DNA of 64,000 nucleotides from Natrinema longum (GTDB lineage: Archaea; Halobacteriota; Halobacteria; Halobacteriales; Natrialbaceae): assembly GCF_017352095.1 (NCBI RefSeq), contig NZ_CP071463.1, forward strand, positions 2,728,001 to 2,792,000, read 5' to 3'. The first letter of the stretch is position 1, and each line of letters begins with the position of its first letter. This document shows, piece by piece, positions 51,854 to 61,122 of this stretch. The notes beneath the pieces are model-generated. The model was not told where the DNA came from, did not search any database, and saw nothing but the letters and a program-made list of their open reading frames with translations. A program made the position numbers and the translations under genes.

Positions 51854-54259
51854 CTAGCTCACCTCCGTCCCGATGGCTGGCGGGTCGCGCGCCGGCTCGT
51901 CAGTAACGATCTCCCGCAGCGCCGCGTTCGATGTCCGGCGCGTCCACTCGGTGAACGACTCGCCGGGCTCGCTGTCGGCGTCGTAGGCGCGCATCGTTGC
52001 CTTCACGACACCGGGCACGTCGCCGATCGGGATCTTCCCGACGAGCCAGTCGATGAACTCGTCGTTCCCGAGGTCGCCGCCGAGCCCGAGGTCGGCCGCT
52101 CGCCCGGACTCGTAGTCGTCGCGGTAGACCTCGCCGCGCAGCCCGAAGTCACCCAGTTGTGGCTGGGCACAGGAGGCCGAGCAGCCGGACATGTGGATTC
52201 GGATCGCCTCGTGATCGTCGGCGATCCCGGCCTCGGTGGCCCAGTCGTCCAACTCGCGGGCCCATCTGATCGCCCGGTTTTTGGTTTCGATGATCCCGTA
52301 GTTGCAGAACTCCCGACCCGTGCAGGTGACGATCCCGCGGGTGAACGGCCCCGGATCCGGGCTGTAGCGCTCGAGCAGCGGGTCCGCGAGCAAGTCCTCG
52401 AGTTCGTCGTCGTCCAGATGCGGGACGAGGACGTTCTGGTTGGGCGTCAGGCGGAACTCGTCGTCGCCGAGATCCGCGGCCAGACGAGCGAGGTCGGCGA
52501 ACTCCGCGCCGGCCAGACGGCCAGTCGGGACGTTCAACCCGACGTACGAGCGGCCGTCACCCTGTTCGTGGACGCCGACGTGATCCCCGCGGTAGTCCAT
52601 CGTCAGGGTCTCGTCGGGCTCGACGAACTCGAAGTCGGCGTAGGTTGCGAGTTCCTCGCGGAACGCCTCGGGTCCGAATTCGGCGACGAGGAATCGCAGC
52701 CGGTTGACCGCGGTGTCGAGGTAGCTCCCGTGGTCCATGAACAGGTCGGCCATCGCGGCGACGAGGTCCTCGACCTGGTCGGGTTCGACGAACAGATCGA
52801 TGTCGCTAGCGACTCGCGGGCCGTCCGAGAGGCCCCCACCGACCCGCGCGAGGAACCCATCGCGACCGTCCTTGCGGGCGGGCGTCAGCCCGAGGTCCTG
52901 AATGCCCGACCGTGCGCAGTCCTCGTGACAGCCGGTGACGCTGACCTTGAACTTCCGGGGGAGGTTGGCGTAGTGGTGGTCGCCGAGGAACCGCTTGCTC
53001 ACCCGCTCGACGACGGGCTGGATGTCGACGGTCTCGTCGGGGTCGAGCCCGGCCGCGGGACAGCCGACGACGTTGCGCACCGAGTTCCCGCAGGCCTGCA
53101 TCGTCGAGAGTCCGACCGCGTCGTAGCGGTCCCAGATCTCGGCGACGTCCTCGATCTCGATCCAGTGCATCTGGACGTCCTGACGCGTCGTCACGTCGAG
53201 GTAGCCGTCGCCGAAGACCGGGTTCTGGTCGGGGCCGCCGTAGGCCTCGGGAGCCCTCGCGAACTCGTCGGCAACCTCGCCGACGGTGCGGGCCTGCTCG
53301 GCGGTGAGGACGCCGCCGGGGGCCCGCGTCCGGAGCATGAAGTAGCCCCGCTGTTTCTGGTGGTAGAGCCCGATCAATTTCAGGCGGCCCAGCACGTCCT
53401 CGCCCAACTCGTCGACCATCGCCTCGAAGCCGCCGTTGTCGGCGTAGTAGCGGACCTGCTCCTGCAACTCGAGGGGGTCCCACTCCGGCGCTTCGGCGCG
53501 CACCCAGTCCGTCAGGCTCCCCTCGTAGAAGGCCACGTCCTCGTAGCCCAGGTGTCGAAGCGTGACGTAGGTATGGCTGAGTCGCCGCGCCGTGTTACAG
53601 TAGAGGACGACCCGTGCATCCGGCGTGATCCCGCGCTCGGCGAGTAGCTCCTCGAGCGCCCCCTCGTCTCTGAGCCAGCCGTCCTCGAGCAGGTCCGCCC
53701 AGTCGAGGTGGACGGCTCCGGGAACCCGCGACTGCTCGTACTCCGCGGCGGTTCGGGTGTCGACCACGACGGCGTCGCCTTCGACGGCAGCGTCGACGTC
53801 CTCGCGGTCGACGATCGGCGCATCGTCCCGGAGGCGAGCCTCGTAGGCAGTCGGTTCGGGATCGGGGGCGTCGGTCGAGAGGGATCGATCTCCCGCCTCG
53901 AGCCACGCCTCGAGGCCGCCGTCGAGCAGATAGCGATTCCCTTCGTGGCCGTAGACGGTGGCGGTCAGCAGAAACCGCGCCGCGAGCGGGCCGCCGTCGT
54001 CACCGTAGGCGACGATGGTATCCTCGCGATCGATTCCGGCCGCGGACAGGAGCGCCGCGAAGTCGTCGGCGGCCGGGAGCTTTCCATCGGCGACGCTGCT
54101 GGGATCCCGGAACCGATCGGCCGGGACGGTGACCGCGTCCGGGACGTGCCCCAGTTCCTCGTAGTCGCGGGCCTCCCGGACGTCGACGACGACCACCGAA
54201 CCCGCGTCGCGGTTGGCCTCGAGCCACGCCGGCGAGACGATTCCGAGGGCGGAACTCAC
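51854..54259 (-). CDS. Tandem rhodanese / sirohaem sulfite-nitrite reductase fusion
   Basis: An 801-residue fusion. Residues 1-125 form a rhodanese domain whose active cysteine is replaced (AYGDDGG, 84-90). Residues 135-255 form a second rhodanese with Cys221 in LYCNTARR. Residues about 262-801 form a pseudo-dimeric sirohaem/[4Fe-4S] reductase with the ligand cysteines 646, 652, 693 and 697 (CTGREFC and GCSASC). It should reduce sulfite or nitrite by six electrons. The rhodanese would release sulfite from thiosulfate. Fusion of both is unusual, and the following FrhB-like gene supplies electrons. Confidence 0.9.
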   Translation of the reverse strand: MSSALGIVSPAWLEANRDAGSVVVVDVREARDYEELGHVPDAVTVPADRFRDPSSVADGKLPAADDFAALLSAAGIDREDTIVAYGDDGGPLAARFLLTATVYGHEGNRYLLDGGLEAWLEAGDRSLSTDAPDPEPTAYEARLRDDAPIVDREDVDAAVEGDAVVVDTRTAAEYEQSRVPGAVHLDWADLLEDGWLRDEGALEELLAERGITPDARVVLYCNTARRLSHTYVTLRHLGYEDVAFYEGSLTDWVRAEAPEWDPLELQEQVRYYADNGGFEAMVDELGEDVLGRLKLIGLYHQKQRGYFMLRTRAPGGVLTAEQARTVGEVADEFARAPEAYGGPDQNPVFGDGYLDVTTRQDVQMHWIEIEDVAEIWDRYDAVGLSTMQACGNSVRNVVGCPAAGLDPDETVDIQPVVERVSKRFLGDHHYANLPRKFKVSVTGCHEDCARSGIQDLGLTPARKDGRDGFLARVGGGLSDGPRVASDIDLFVEPDQVEDLVAAMADLFMDHGSYLDTAVNRLRFLVAEFGPEAFREELATYADFEFVEPDETLTMDYRGDHVGVHEQGDGRSYVGLNVPTGRLAGAEFADLARLAADLGDDEFRLTPNQNVLVPHLDDDELEDLLADPLLERYSPDPGPFTRGIVTCTGREFCNYGIIETKNRAIRWARELDDWATEAGIADDHEAIRIHMSGCSASCAQPQLGDFGLRGEVYRDDYESGRAADLGLGGDLGNDEFIDWLVGKIPIGDVPGVVKATMRAYDADSEPGESFTEWTRRTSNAALREIVTDEPARDPPAIGTEVS

Positions 54260-54720
54260 GAGCGGTCACCCGCGTCGTGACGGTCGGCGTCCCCGTCCGT
54301 TCGCGGCTCGAGCGGACTCCGGGTCACGCCGTCAGATCGGATCTTCGACACTGTCTCGATCATGCTGTGGCTGGCGGTAGCAGCCGAGACCCCTTTCAGC
54401 TACGCGTACGGGTAAGCAGTACCGTCGCTCCCGGACGACGGCAGCGAGCCGTCGGCGTTCGTGACAACTTCATTACCCGTGGTATGAACTGCTTTTATTC
54501 GGCGCTCGAGACGAAACGAACTGCTCAGCGTCCGTCTCTCGCGGGTGGCCCCGCGCCCGGTCCGTCGCCGGATGCAGCAACAAATTCCTGTTCCAAGCGA
54601 ACGGGGAGGACCGAACCGAGTCCCCGAGCTGGGTCGTCCCAACATCGACTCCCACGGGGAGGTCGTGGTACCACGACTCTCGGAACTCTTATCCCCGAAT
54701 CCGCTCTACGTTTGTTTGTA
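54260..54720. other. Intergenic region with two promoters
   Basis: 461 bases between the rhodanese-reductase gene and cspA. Near 54686-54694 a TATA-like CTCTTATCC is 27-30 bases from the cspA ATG, so cspA is leaderless. The reductase promoter must lie near the left end. The open frames here are proline/arginine-rich and not gene-like. Confidence 0.5.
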
Positions 54721-54915
54721 ATGGCGAAAGGTAACGTTGATTTCTTCAACGACACAGGCGGCTACGGTTTCATTTCGACGGACGACGCGGACGACGACGT
54801 GTTCTTCCACATGGAAGATGTTGGCGGTCCGGACCTCGAAGAAGGCACAGAGATCGAATTCGACATCGAACAGGCTCCCAAGGGCCCACGCGCGACGAAC
54901 GTCGTCCGAACGTAA
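54721..54915 (+). CDS. cspA: Cold-shock protein CspA
   Basis: A 64-residue single OB-fold RNA-binding protein. The RNP motifs are visible: GNVDFFNDTGGYGFIS (5-20) and DVFFHME (26-32). Acidic as expected in a haloarchaeon. Lies directly left of the first 85-bp repeat. Confidence 0.95.
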   Translation: MAKGNVDFFNDTGGYGFISTDDADDDVFFHMEDVGGPDLEEGTEIEFDIEQAPKGPRATNVVRT

Positions 54916-54922
54916 GTTCGAA

Positions 54923-55007
54923 CTATAGTAGCAACTGAAACGATTTACACACTGATCGCAACGCTGTCGTGCGATCAGGAGTGCAATGACTTTCAGTTGC
55001 TACTATA
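54923..55007. mobile_element. 85-bp palindromic MITE-like repeat, left copy
   Basis: Termini are inverted: CTATAGTAGCAACTGAAA at one end and its reverse complement at the other, 17 perfect bases. An inner palindrome CTGATCGCA (54952-54960) pairs with TGCGATCAG (54970-54978), so the whole unit can fold into a double hairpin. It is identical in all 85 positions to the copy at 57070-57154. No transposase is encoded. Confidence 0.8.
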
Positions 55008-55011
55008 TTAG

Positions 55012-56174
55012 CTAATACCCACTGAAAACGTAACCAGGATCTATAGTCTCTTTCTCCATAACATCTCCTCTAGCTTCAAATGTTCCACTGGCTTTACAGA
55101 GGACAATATTCGATTCGTCCTCAGTCCAGTCACCGTAGAAGACACCGCTGTTCCCTGCTCGAACTACAGTATTTCCGCCAGCATTGCCTGCATCCAATAC
55201 ACCACCATACTCATATTTGGTATTAACTGAATCATCTGGGTCGGATTCATTAGTTATATTATCAACATCACCGTCACTAGGTGATAACGTAACAGCGCCA
55301 TGTGCGCCTGAAGCATCAGCACCAAATGTCACAGATTCTAGGTTAATATCGCCGTCAATCCCTCCATCCGAATTATCCGGATCTGGTGCAAAATCAATAA
55401 TTTTTTATTATGTCTACCGTCATGTGACCAATCTTGTTCGACATAGGTCTTGTTATTATATCCTTTACCATTCGACACAGACTCCTCATGATCATCAAGA
55501 TATGCTCCAGGCCATTGGAGAAAAGAAACTACACATCCAAGTTGGCGATCACCAGAAATATCATCAGTTTCATAAAGTCTCCCCGTTATATCTACTCTCC
55601 CGAGAGTATACTCTTCCCCATCAACAGTTACTCTTGCATAGTCATCATTTACTACGGTCCCAATGTGATTCCAATCTGGGCCTGCACTAATTCCATCATC
55701 TCCGTCAACCGTGTCGGTAGTGGTGATTGAGCTACTAGAAATTGAATTACTAGAGGATTTATTTTCTATACTTTCTGAAACAGCTTTTCGGGCACCATTT
55801 ATTTTATACTCTTTCTCTTTCGCAGAAGTTGTTGGTGGGGCAGACCATAATCTTTCGTATGGACCATTATCAACCCATCCAAGATAATATGCTACCTTTT
55901 TACTAGACTTATCTTTATTAATAACCGAACTTGGTTTTGAAATGGCACCATTACTCTTTTCTGGAAGTACTTCTTCCCTAACATCCATTATATCGGGACG
56001 AACAAGCCCAGATGAATGAGTTGTCGAAATAAAGACTCCATTTTCGGTTTCTTCCCGTTTTATATTATTTTTCTTAGCAGATGTCGCATTTGATAATACA
56101 GCGATTGAACCAACACCTGTAGCAACCTTTCCCAGGTAGTTTCTTCTTCCGAACAGCTTATTTTTATATTTCAT
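55012..56174 (-). pseudogene. Tat-secreted hypothetical protein, frameshifted in a homopolymer
   Basis: AT-rich gene of about 386 residues if repaired. The N-terminus GRRNYLGKVATGVGSIAVL is a twin-arginine signal. A serine-rich stretch near residue 140-150 is followed by a beta-rich region. Codons run in one frame from 56174 to the T6 run at 55401-55406 (A6 on the coding strand), where one base is missing. The frame then continues as FAPDPDNSDGGIDGD to the TAG at 55012-55014, just inside the left repeat. Insert one base and the protein is whole. Unlike its neighbours it has a low GC content. No family recognised. Confidence 0.7.
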
Positions 56175-56394
56175 ATTCAGTTCAATATATAACACAGGGC
56201 ATATTAATGTTTATTATTGCGGAAATTAGATTCTACTTTATCAATATAAATAGTAAATAATATTATAATAGTTGGTCTGGTTTAGATGTGGTAGCTAGAG
56301 GACTATCTGTTATCTTGTAGTGTTGTTTCACAGTCGCTTGCCTATCAACTAATGACATGACTCAAGGGGAATCCAATATTACTCAACTTGAGAC

Positions 56395-56859
56395 TTAGGA
56401 TGGTACTACAATCGACTCTTGACAACCTCCTTCATGGGTCTCTGAGTCAATTGTTTCCCAGAGCGGTATTCCCGAACCATCTCTCCCAATCCAATAGGCG
56501 AGCTGGAGGGCATATCCGTCAGATGCTTCTTTAGAGTCAACCGTTGTCCACTCTGAATCTCTGTCCATACGCATGTGAATGCGGAAATATCCCGATTTAT
56601 CTGGCCAATCTTGATTGATCCATTGATGCTGAAGTGGACCCGATTCTTTGCGGCCCTTGATTACATATGAATCAGAAAGTATATCCTTATCTTCATAACT
56701 AACACGTACGTGAATGGTATGAGATTGGGTATCTGCATTAGCTATCTCAATACAACTGAGAACTGATTGATTGTTAGAATAAATTGATGAGATACACCCA
56801 GAAAGACTGACACACATGGTGGATGTTACAGTTGACAGGATAGTACGTCGGGAGACCAT
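56395..56859 (-). CDS. Tat lipoprotein, hypothetical
   Basis: A 154-residue AT-rich gene product. The N-terminus MVSRRTILSTVT carries the twin arginines and the lipobox LSGC places the lipidated cysteine at residue 22. The rest is beta-rich, with a CQESIVVPS end, and has no recognised family. Same composition as the neighbouring frameshifted protein, so both came with the insert. Confidence 0.7.
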   Translation of the reverse strand: MVSRRTILSTVTSTMCVSLSGCISSIYSNNQSVLSCIEIANADTQSHTIHVRVSYEDKDILSDSYVIKGRKESGPLQHQWINQDWPDKSGYFRIHMRMDRDSEWTTVDSKEASDGYALQLAYWIGRDGSGIPLWETIDSETHEGGCQESIVVPS

Positions 56860-56969
56860 TTAATTCATATTATGTCTGAGAAGTATTAATATTTGTGATG
56901 CGAGTTTGTCAATGGCTTTCGTGTAACTCGATAGAACATTGCTAAAAGGCTTTAAAACGAGCATCTTTA

Positions 56970-57075
56970 CGAGCAAATCGATGACCTCGAGGCGATGAAC
57001 GATCGACTACGGGCCCAGACCAACGCCGAGATCGACGAACGCCTCGAGTCCTACGAGGACTTCTTGAATCTATAG
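56970..57075 (+). pseudogene. GC-rich gene fragment cut by the right repeat
   Basis: Reads EQIDDLEAMNDRLRAQTNAE and on to FLNL, then stops at a TAG inside the right repeat (57073-57075 region). Composition is that of the chromosome, not of the AT-rich insert. A helical C-terminal piece of a protein that lost its front, or one that the repeat interrupted. The left boundary is approximate. Confidence 0.5.
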
Positions 57076-57154
57076 TAGCAACTGAAACGATTTACACACT
57101 GATCGCAACGCTGTCGTGCGATCAGGAGTGCAATGACTTTCAGTTGCTACTATA
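57070..57154. mobile_element. 85-bp palindromic MITE-like repeat, right copy
   Basis: Identical to 54923-55007 and in the same orientation. Together they flank a 2.06-kb AT-rich segment. I see no clear target-site duplication at either copy. Confidence 0.8.
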
Positions 57155-57342
57155 GGCAGTCGTCTCTGACGACACTCTACTACTGTTTATCGCACCGCTC
57201 TTAGTCCCCCCATAGCGGCGTGACTGTATCGTCAGACCGTCCGCACCTCGATAGGGGAATGGGCGGAACCACCGGAAAACAAGGTACCGGTCCTAACGGA
57301 ACTGTGTCCTGTCCGGAGCGTCGACGCGAACTCGAGGCGTGA

Positions 57343-57705
57343 CTACAGTTTCTGGCCCAGTTTTTCGCGACTGATCCGAACCCCGGTCGGCGTGATGATC
57401 ATCTGGTCGTCGCCTTTCCGGACGATATCGCCGTCGACTTCCTGTGCGACCTGGCGTAGTTCGTCGACGATGTGTTCGACGGTGCTGTCCTCGGTCCGCA
57501 GGCGTGTGATGTCCGCGATGACGATGTCGCCGTCGTAGACGGCGTCTTTGATGTCGATCGCATCGGCCTGGCCCCCGACCTCCGCGATGTGTACTTGCAT
57601 CGTCGCCTCGGCCGGGCTCGTCGAGGCGTCGTCGAGATCCAGTTCGGCGTAGTCCTCGACGGTTCTGGACTGGTCGCCACCGAGAATTTTGCTCATGAGT
57701 CCCAT
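57343..57705 (-). CDS. sepF: Cell division protein SepF
   Basis: FtsZ membrane anchor of archaea. The 120-residue protein has a short N-terminal helix that binds membrane (MGLMSKILGG) and the SepF core with EATMQVHIAEVG, AIDIKDAVYDGDIVIADITR and MIITPTGVRIS. Alternative ATG at 57693 (MSKILGG) is possible. Confidence 0.9.
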   Translation of the reverse strand: MGLMSKILGGDQSRTVEDYAELDLDDASTSPAEATMQVHIAEVGGQADAIDIKDAVYDGDIVIADITRLRTEDSTVEHIVDELRQVAQEVDGDIVRKGDDQMIITPTGVRISREKLGQKL

Positions 57706-57962
57706 TGGCGATACCCACCGCCGCCGCGAGTATAGTTCTTACGTCAGACACGGTCCCGTCTCCGGGACCGTCCGGAAATCCGACCGGAACGGCTGGCTCG
57801 AGTCACGGGGACACGTCAGCGACGACGCCTTCTCGCCTTCCCGACAGTGTCGATTAAAACGTACGGCCGTTGTACGTCCATGTATACGTCGTCTCGGCAG
57901 CGACAGCACGCCGCCGTGAGTTCCGTCGAAACCAGCGGTCGGTGACGGAGGCGTTCGGCTCG

Positions 57963-58226
57963 TCACGTCGGCGGCGCGTTCTCCGGAGGTGGGTGTTTTT
58001 GAATGGATCGCCTAATCCCTTTCAACAGCAGTTTGATCCCGTTCTTGTGTGCTTCCTTCCCCTTGTGAATGTGAGTGGGGCGAACTGGTTGTTCATCGTA
58101 GGTGTCGAACGCGCCAGGTGGAACGGTCCCCTCCTGTTCGAGGTCTCGACGCACTTCGAACAGCAATGCATGAAGGTGGATGTGCTCTTGGCTTTTCATG
58201 AGAGCATTCAGCACTTCGTCATCCAT
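57963..58226 (-). CDS. Hypothetical, uncertain
   Basis: Potential 87-residue protein (MDDEVLNALMKSQEHIHLHA...) with a helical N-terminal half and a basic C-terminus. Composition is less GC-rich than neighbours and it sits between SepF and the PUA gene with no promoter I can see. It may be a relic of a transferred gene. Confidence 0.35.
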   Translation of the reverse strand: MDDEVLNALMKSQEHIHLHALLFEVRRDLEQEGTVPPGAFDTYDEQPVRPTHIHKGKEAHKNGIKLLLKGIRRSIQKHPPPENAPPT

Positions 58227-58448
58227 AAAGAATTTTGCAGTATTTTCTTGGTGTACTAATGTGAGTGACTGTGACAGCAACGGGGCGGCTCGAGGGGGTC
58301 GTGGTCTGCCGCTCGGGGCGAGGCACCGTCCGACTCGAGGGGGTCGACCGAGAGCGCCGGCGCTCAGAAGCGTCCAGCGACGACTCCGGGAGCCACGATC
58401 AGCGGACGGCCGCGGGGGAAGACGACCGGTGCGTCGTCGCCGAGCGGA

Positions 58449-58928
58449 CTACCCGGTAAACTCGTAGAGTTCGTCACCGACGTGGTGGAGCGAATCGACG
58501 ACCTTGCCTTCCTCGCCGACCATGTCCGCGCCGTCGACGCGGGCGCGACCGATCGCGAGGACCTTCCCGTGGGATTCCTCGGCGATGACGACCAGATCGT
58601 CCGGCGAGACGTCGTCGGTCGCCTCGGTGATTCCCGGTCGCATCACGTCGGCCCCGTCGCTGACGAAGGAGACGGCCCCCGCGTCGACGGTGACCAGCCG
58701 TTTCTCGGGATCGTAAGCGTTCGCACCGCGAACCGTCAGGAACGGGGCATCGTCGAAGTAGGCGACCTGTGGTTCGCCGTCGATGAGGATAACCTCCCAG
58801 TCGGTGTCCTCGAACTCGACGCGCTCGTAGGCTTCACCCGCAGGCGAGACGCCGAGTTGCTCCTCGAGGGTGTCCTCGAGATCCGAGACGGCATCGCTGC
58901 GGAGGTGGTGTCGAGATTTGACCTGCAT
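58449..58928 (-). CDS. PUA-domain RNA-binding protein
   Basis: A 159-residue protein: an N-terminal domain (MQVKSRHHLRSDAVSDLEDT) then a PUA domain (about 78-155; VTVDAGAVSFVSDGADVMRPGI and AIGRARVDG), like the MCT-1/Tma20 family of RNA- and ribosome-binding proteins. The ATG at 58928 is preferred. An upstream alternative would add 27 basic residues not seen in the family. Confidence 0.88.
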   Translation of the reverse strand: MQVKSRHHLRSDAVSDLEDTLEEQLGVSPAGEAYERVEFEDTDWEVILIDGEPQVAYFDDAPFLTVRGANAYDPEKRLVTVDAGAVSFVSDGADVMRPGITEATDDVSPDDLVVIAEESHGKVLAIGRARVDGADMVGEEGKVVDSLHHVGDELYEFTG

Positions 58929-59041
58929 GGTCGGAGCAACGCGTGGTCCGGAAATAAAAGGCCCGTTCCCGACCCTGCGGGTCGTCAGCCGACACCGCTC
59001 GCGTGCCAATTGCTAAGTGTATTCACGCCGTCGGACCGCGT

Positions 59042-59335
59042 ATGTGGCCCTCTCGGACCCGTACCGAGACCGTGACGTGTCTCGCCTGTGGTATCGAGTG
59101 CCCGCGCGACGAGGCCCGCGAGTACGACAAGCACGGTGACCGCTGGGATCGCGCGGACAAGACCTTCGAACACCTCTGTAAGTCCTGTCACCGCGAGCTG
59201 TGCCATCACCCGCGGGCCGAACTCGAGGACCTCCTAGTCGAACTCGAGGCCGGCGAACGGGACCGAGACGCCTTCCTCGCGAGCTATCTCTCGGCGGTCG
59301 AGGAGCGGTACGGAACGCTCGAGGAGGAATCCTGA
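59042..59335 (+). CDS. Zinc-ribbon small protein
   Basis: A 97-residue acidic protein with two CxxC/CxxxC sites (CLACGIEC and CKSCHRELC), which probably bind zinc. The C-terminal half is helical and acidic. Haloarchaeal proteins of this kind have no assigned function. Confidence 0.75.
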   Translation: MWPSRTRTETVTCLACGIECPRDEAREYDKHGDRWDRADKTFEHLCKSCHRELCHHPRAELEDLLVELEAGERDRDAFLASYLSAVEERYGTLEEES

Positions 59336-59395
59336 CGACCGACGGCTACGGGCCGGGTGAGAACCCAGTGTACGGGCCGACGGGAGACGGTGACG

Positions 59396-60040
59396 TCAGC
59401 CGGACTCGGTCGCCCTCGCGACGAGTTCGGCTTCGGCCTTCCGTAACAGTTCGCCGGCCGTGCTCCCGGCACACCCGAGTTCGTCGGCAACGTCTTCGAC
59501 GGTCCCGGATCGCGGAACGTCGTAATAGCCGACGGCGACGGCGGCCTCGAGCGCCGTCTGCTGTCGGTCCGTCACTGCGGTCGAGGCCGGACGACGGTCG
59601 AACTCGTGAACGCGGTCGATCGTCCCCTCGACCAGGTCGGTGAGTTCGGTATAAAACCCCGTCAGCGCGTCGGACTCCCCGACGGCCTCGAACTGAACGG
59701 TCCCGGTATCCCGGAACGTAACCGGCGGCAGGAACACGATTCTCGAGTCGGAGACGAGATCCAGCACGGCGTCTGCGAACTCGTACTCCGTTTGATGGAC
59801 GAACGCGTACGTGCCGTCGGAGCCGTCGACGAACGCCGTCGTGGTAATACTGCCGACGGCGCTCAGCAGGTCGGCGACGGCATCCCGTCCGCCGTCACAC
59901 CAGAGTAGCGTGGTTACGGTTCCCATCGGACCCCACATCAGCAACTCCGCTCGTGACACGTCGTCCGACGACACGAGTCGGCGGTGTAACGGGTGGGCGA
60001 TCCCGTCGGGAAACGTCACGCTGAACGAGACCTGTTTCAT
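59396..60040 (-). CDS. Bacterio-opsin activator-type HTH regulator (HTH_10)
   Basis: A 214-residue regulator. The beta-rich sensory domain opens MKQVSFSVTFPDGIAHPLH, and the C-terminal HTH_10 domain reads VTDRQQTALEAAVAVGYYDVPR and TVEDVADELGCAGSTAGELLR. Paralogue of 36874 and 49827. It is divergent from an alpha/beta hydrolase and may control it. Confidence 0.86.
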   Translation of the reverse strand: MKQVSFSVTFPDGIAHPLHRRLVSSDDVSRAELLMWGPMGTVTTLLWCDGGRDAVADLLSAVGSITTTAFVDGSDGTYAFVHQTEYEFADAVLDLVSDSRIVFLPPVTFRDTGTVQFEAVGESDALTGFYTELTDLVEGTIDRVHEFDRRPASTAVTDRQQTALEAAVAVGYYDVPRSGTVEDVADELGCAGSTAGELLRKAEAELVARATESG

Positions 60041-60125
60041 CGGTCGATACTGTCGCCGGCAGATATTAAAAGACCGCACCTATCCGGGAGAAGCCCCTCC
60101 GCCGATCGGTGCCAACGAGGACGTA

Positions 60126-61016
60126 GTGACTCGCACACGCTCGGATTCGGACGGAAAGACGACCCACGAGGTGGCCTCGCCAACGATCGTCACTGACGAG
60201 GACGGACGGCGGATCGCCTACACCGAATACGGTGCACCCGGGGGAACCCCACTGGTCGTCCTGCACGGCACCCCCGGATCGCGCGTCTTCGGGCGACTCT
60301 TCGACGACCGTGCACGGGATCTCGGCGTCCGGATTCTCGCACCGGACCGGCCGGGGTACGGACGATCGGCCCCCGATCCCGACTGGAAGCTCACCGATAC
60401 CGGCGCGATCGTCGCCGCGGTGCTCGCGGACGCCGGCGTCGCTCGAGCCGGGATCGTCGGCTTTTCCGGCGGTGGACCACACGCGCTCGCAGTCGCCGCG
60501 ACGCGGGGTGATCTCGTCGAGCGGATCGAGATCGTCTCCGGCGCGCCGCCGCAGTCGCTCGTGTCCACGCTCCCACCCATACAGCGGCTCCTCGGGACGC
60601 TGGCGAGGCGGACGCCACTGCTCCTGAAGGGATTGCTCGGCGTCCAGACTCGAGTCGCCGGACGGACGCCTCCAGCCGTCGTTCTCTCCCAGTACGCGAC
60701 CGCGACCGAACGCGCCGAAATCCCGCCGGCTGCCGCCGACTGTCTTCGACGCGACTTTCTCGAAGCGTTCGCCAGACATCGGGACGGGTTCGTCACCGAG
60801 ACGCGCCTCTTCGCGAACGAGTGGGGGTTTTCACTGTCGAATATCGCCCACACGGTCCGCCTCTGGCACGGCGATGCCGACGCGAACGCCCCGGTTCAGG
60901 GAGCGCGCCGACTCCGTGCGGAGCTCCCGAACGGCGATCTGACCGTCCTCGAGAACGCGGGCCATCTGACCACACTGCTTCGGAGCAGGTCACGAATCGT
61001 TCGGTCACAGCAGTAG
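60126..61016 (+). CDS. Alpha/beta hydrolase
   Basis: A 296-residue hydrolase. HGTPGSRVFGR holds the oxyanion region, the nucleophile serine is in VGFSGGGPHAL (GxSxG), the acid is likely the aspartate in WHGDADANAP and the histidine in ENAGHLTTLL. It begins with GTG at 60126. The open frame extends upstream without homology. No substrate can be assigned. Confidence 0.84.
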   Translation: MTRTRSDSDGKTTHEVASPTIVTDEDGRRIAYTEYGAPGGTPLVVLHGTPGSRVFGRLFDDRARDLGVRILAPDRPGYGRSAPDPDWKLTDTGAIVAAVLADAGVARAGIVGFSGGGPHALAVAATRGDLVERIEIVSGAPPQSLVSTLPPIQRLLGTLARRTPLLLKGLLGVQTRVAGRTPPAVVLSQYATATERAEIPPAAADCLRRDFLEAFARHRDGFVTETRLFANEWGFSLSNIAHTVRLWHGDADANAPVQGARRLRAELPNGDLTVLENAGHLTTLLRSRSRIVRSQQ

Positions 61017-61122
61017 CGGCTCGTCCGAGCCTGCTGTCGCGACCCGAACGGTGGTCGATCGGCGGCCGTCCGCTTGATTCGATCCCGACACGACTTTCAC
61101 CCTTACGTCCGTAGTCATCGCC

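Noticed and set aside
50477-53647. A 1056-codon open frame on the + strand opposite the FrhB and reductase genes
   Set aside because: It is antisense to two genes with clear motifs. Its predicted protein is arginine/valine-rich with no domain, as expected for the shadow of GC-rich coding DNA.
54923-57154. A complete insertion sequence or integrated virus
   Set aside because: No transposase, integrase or replication gene is present between the repeats, so I call only MITE-like repeats and a foreign insert.
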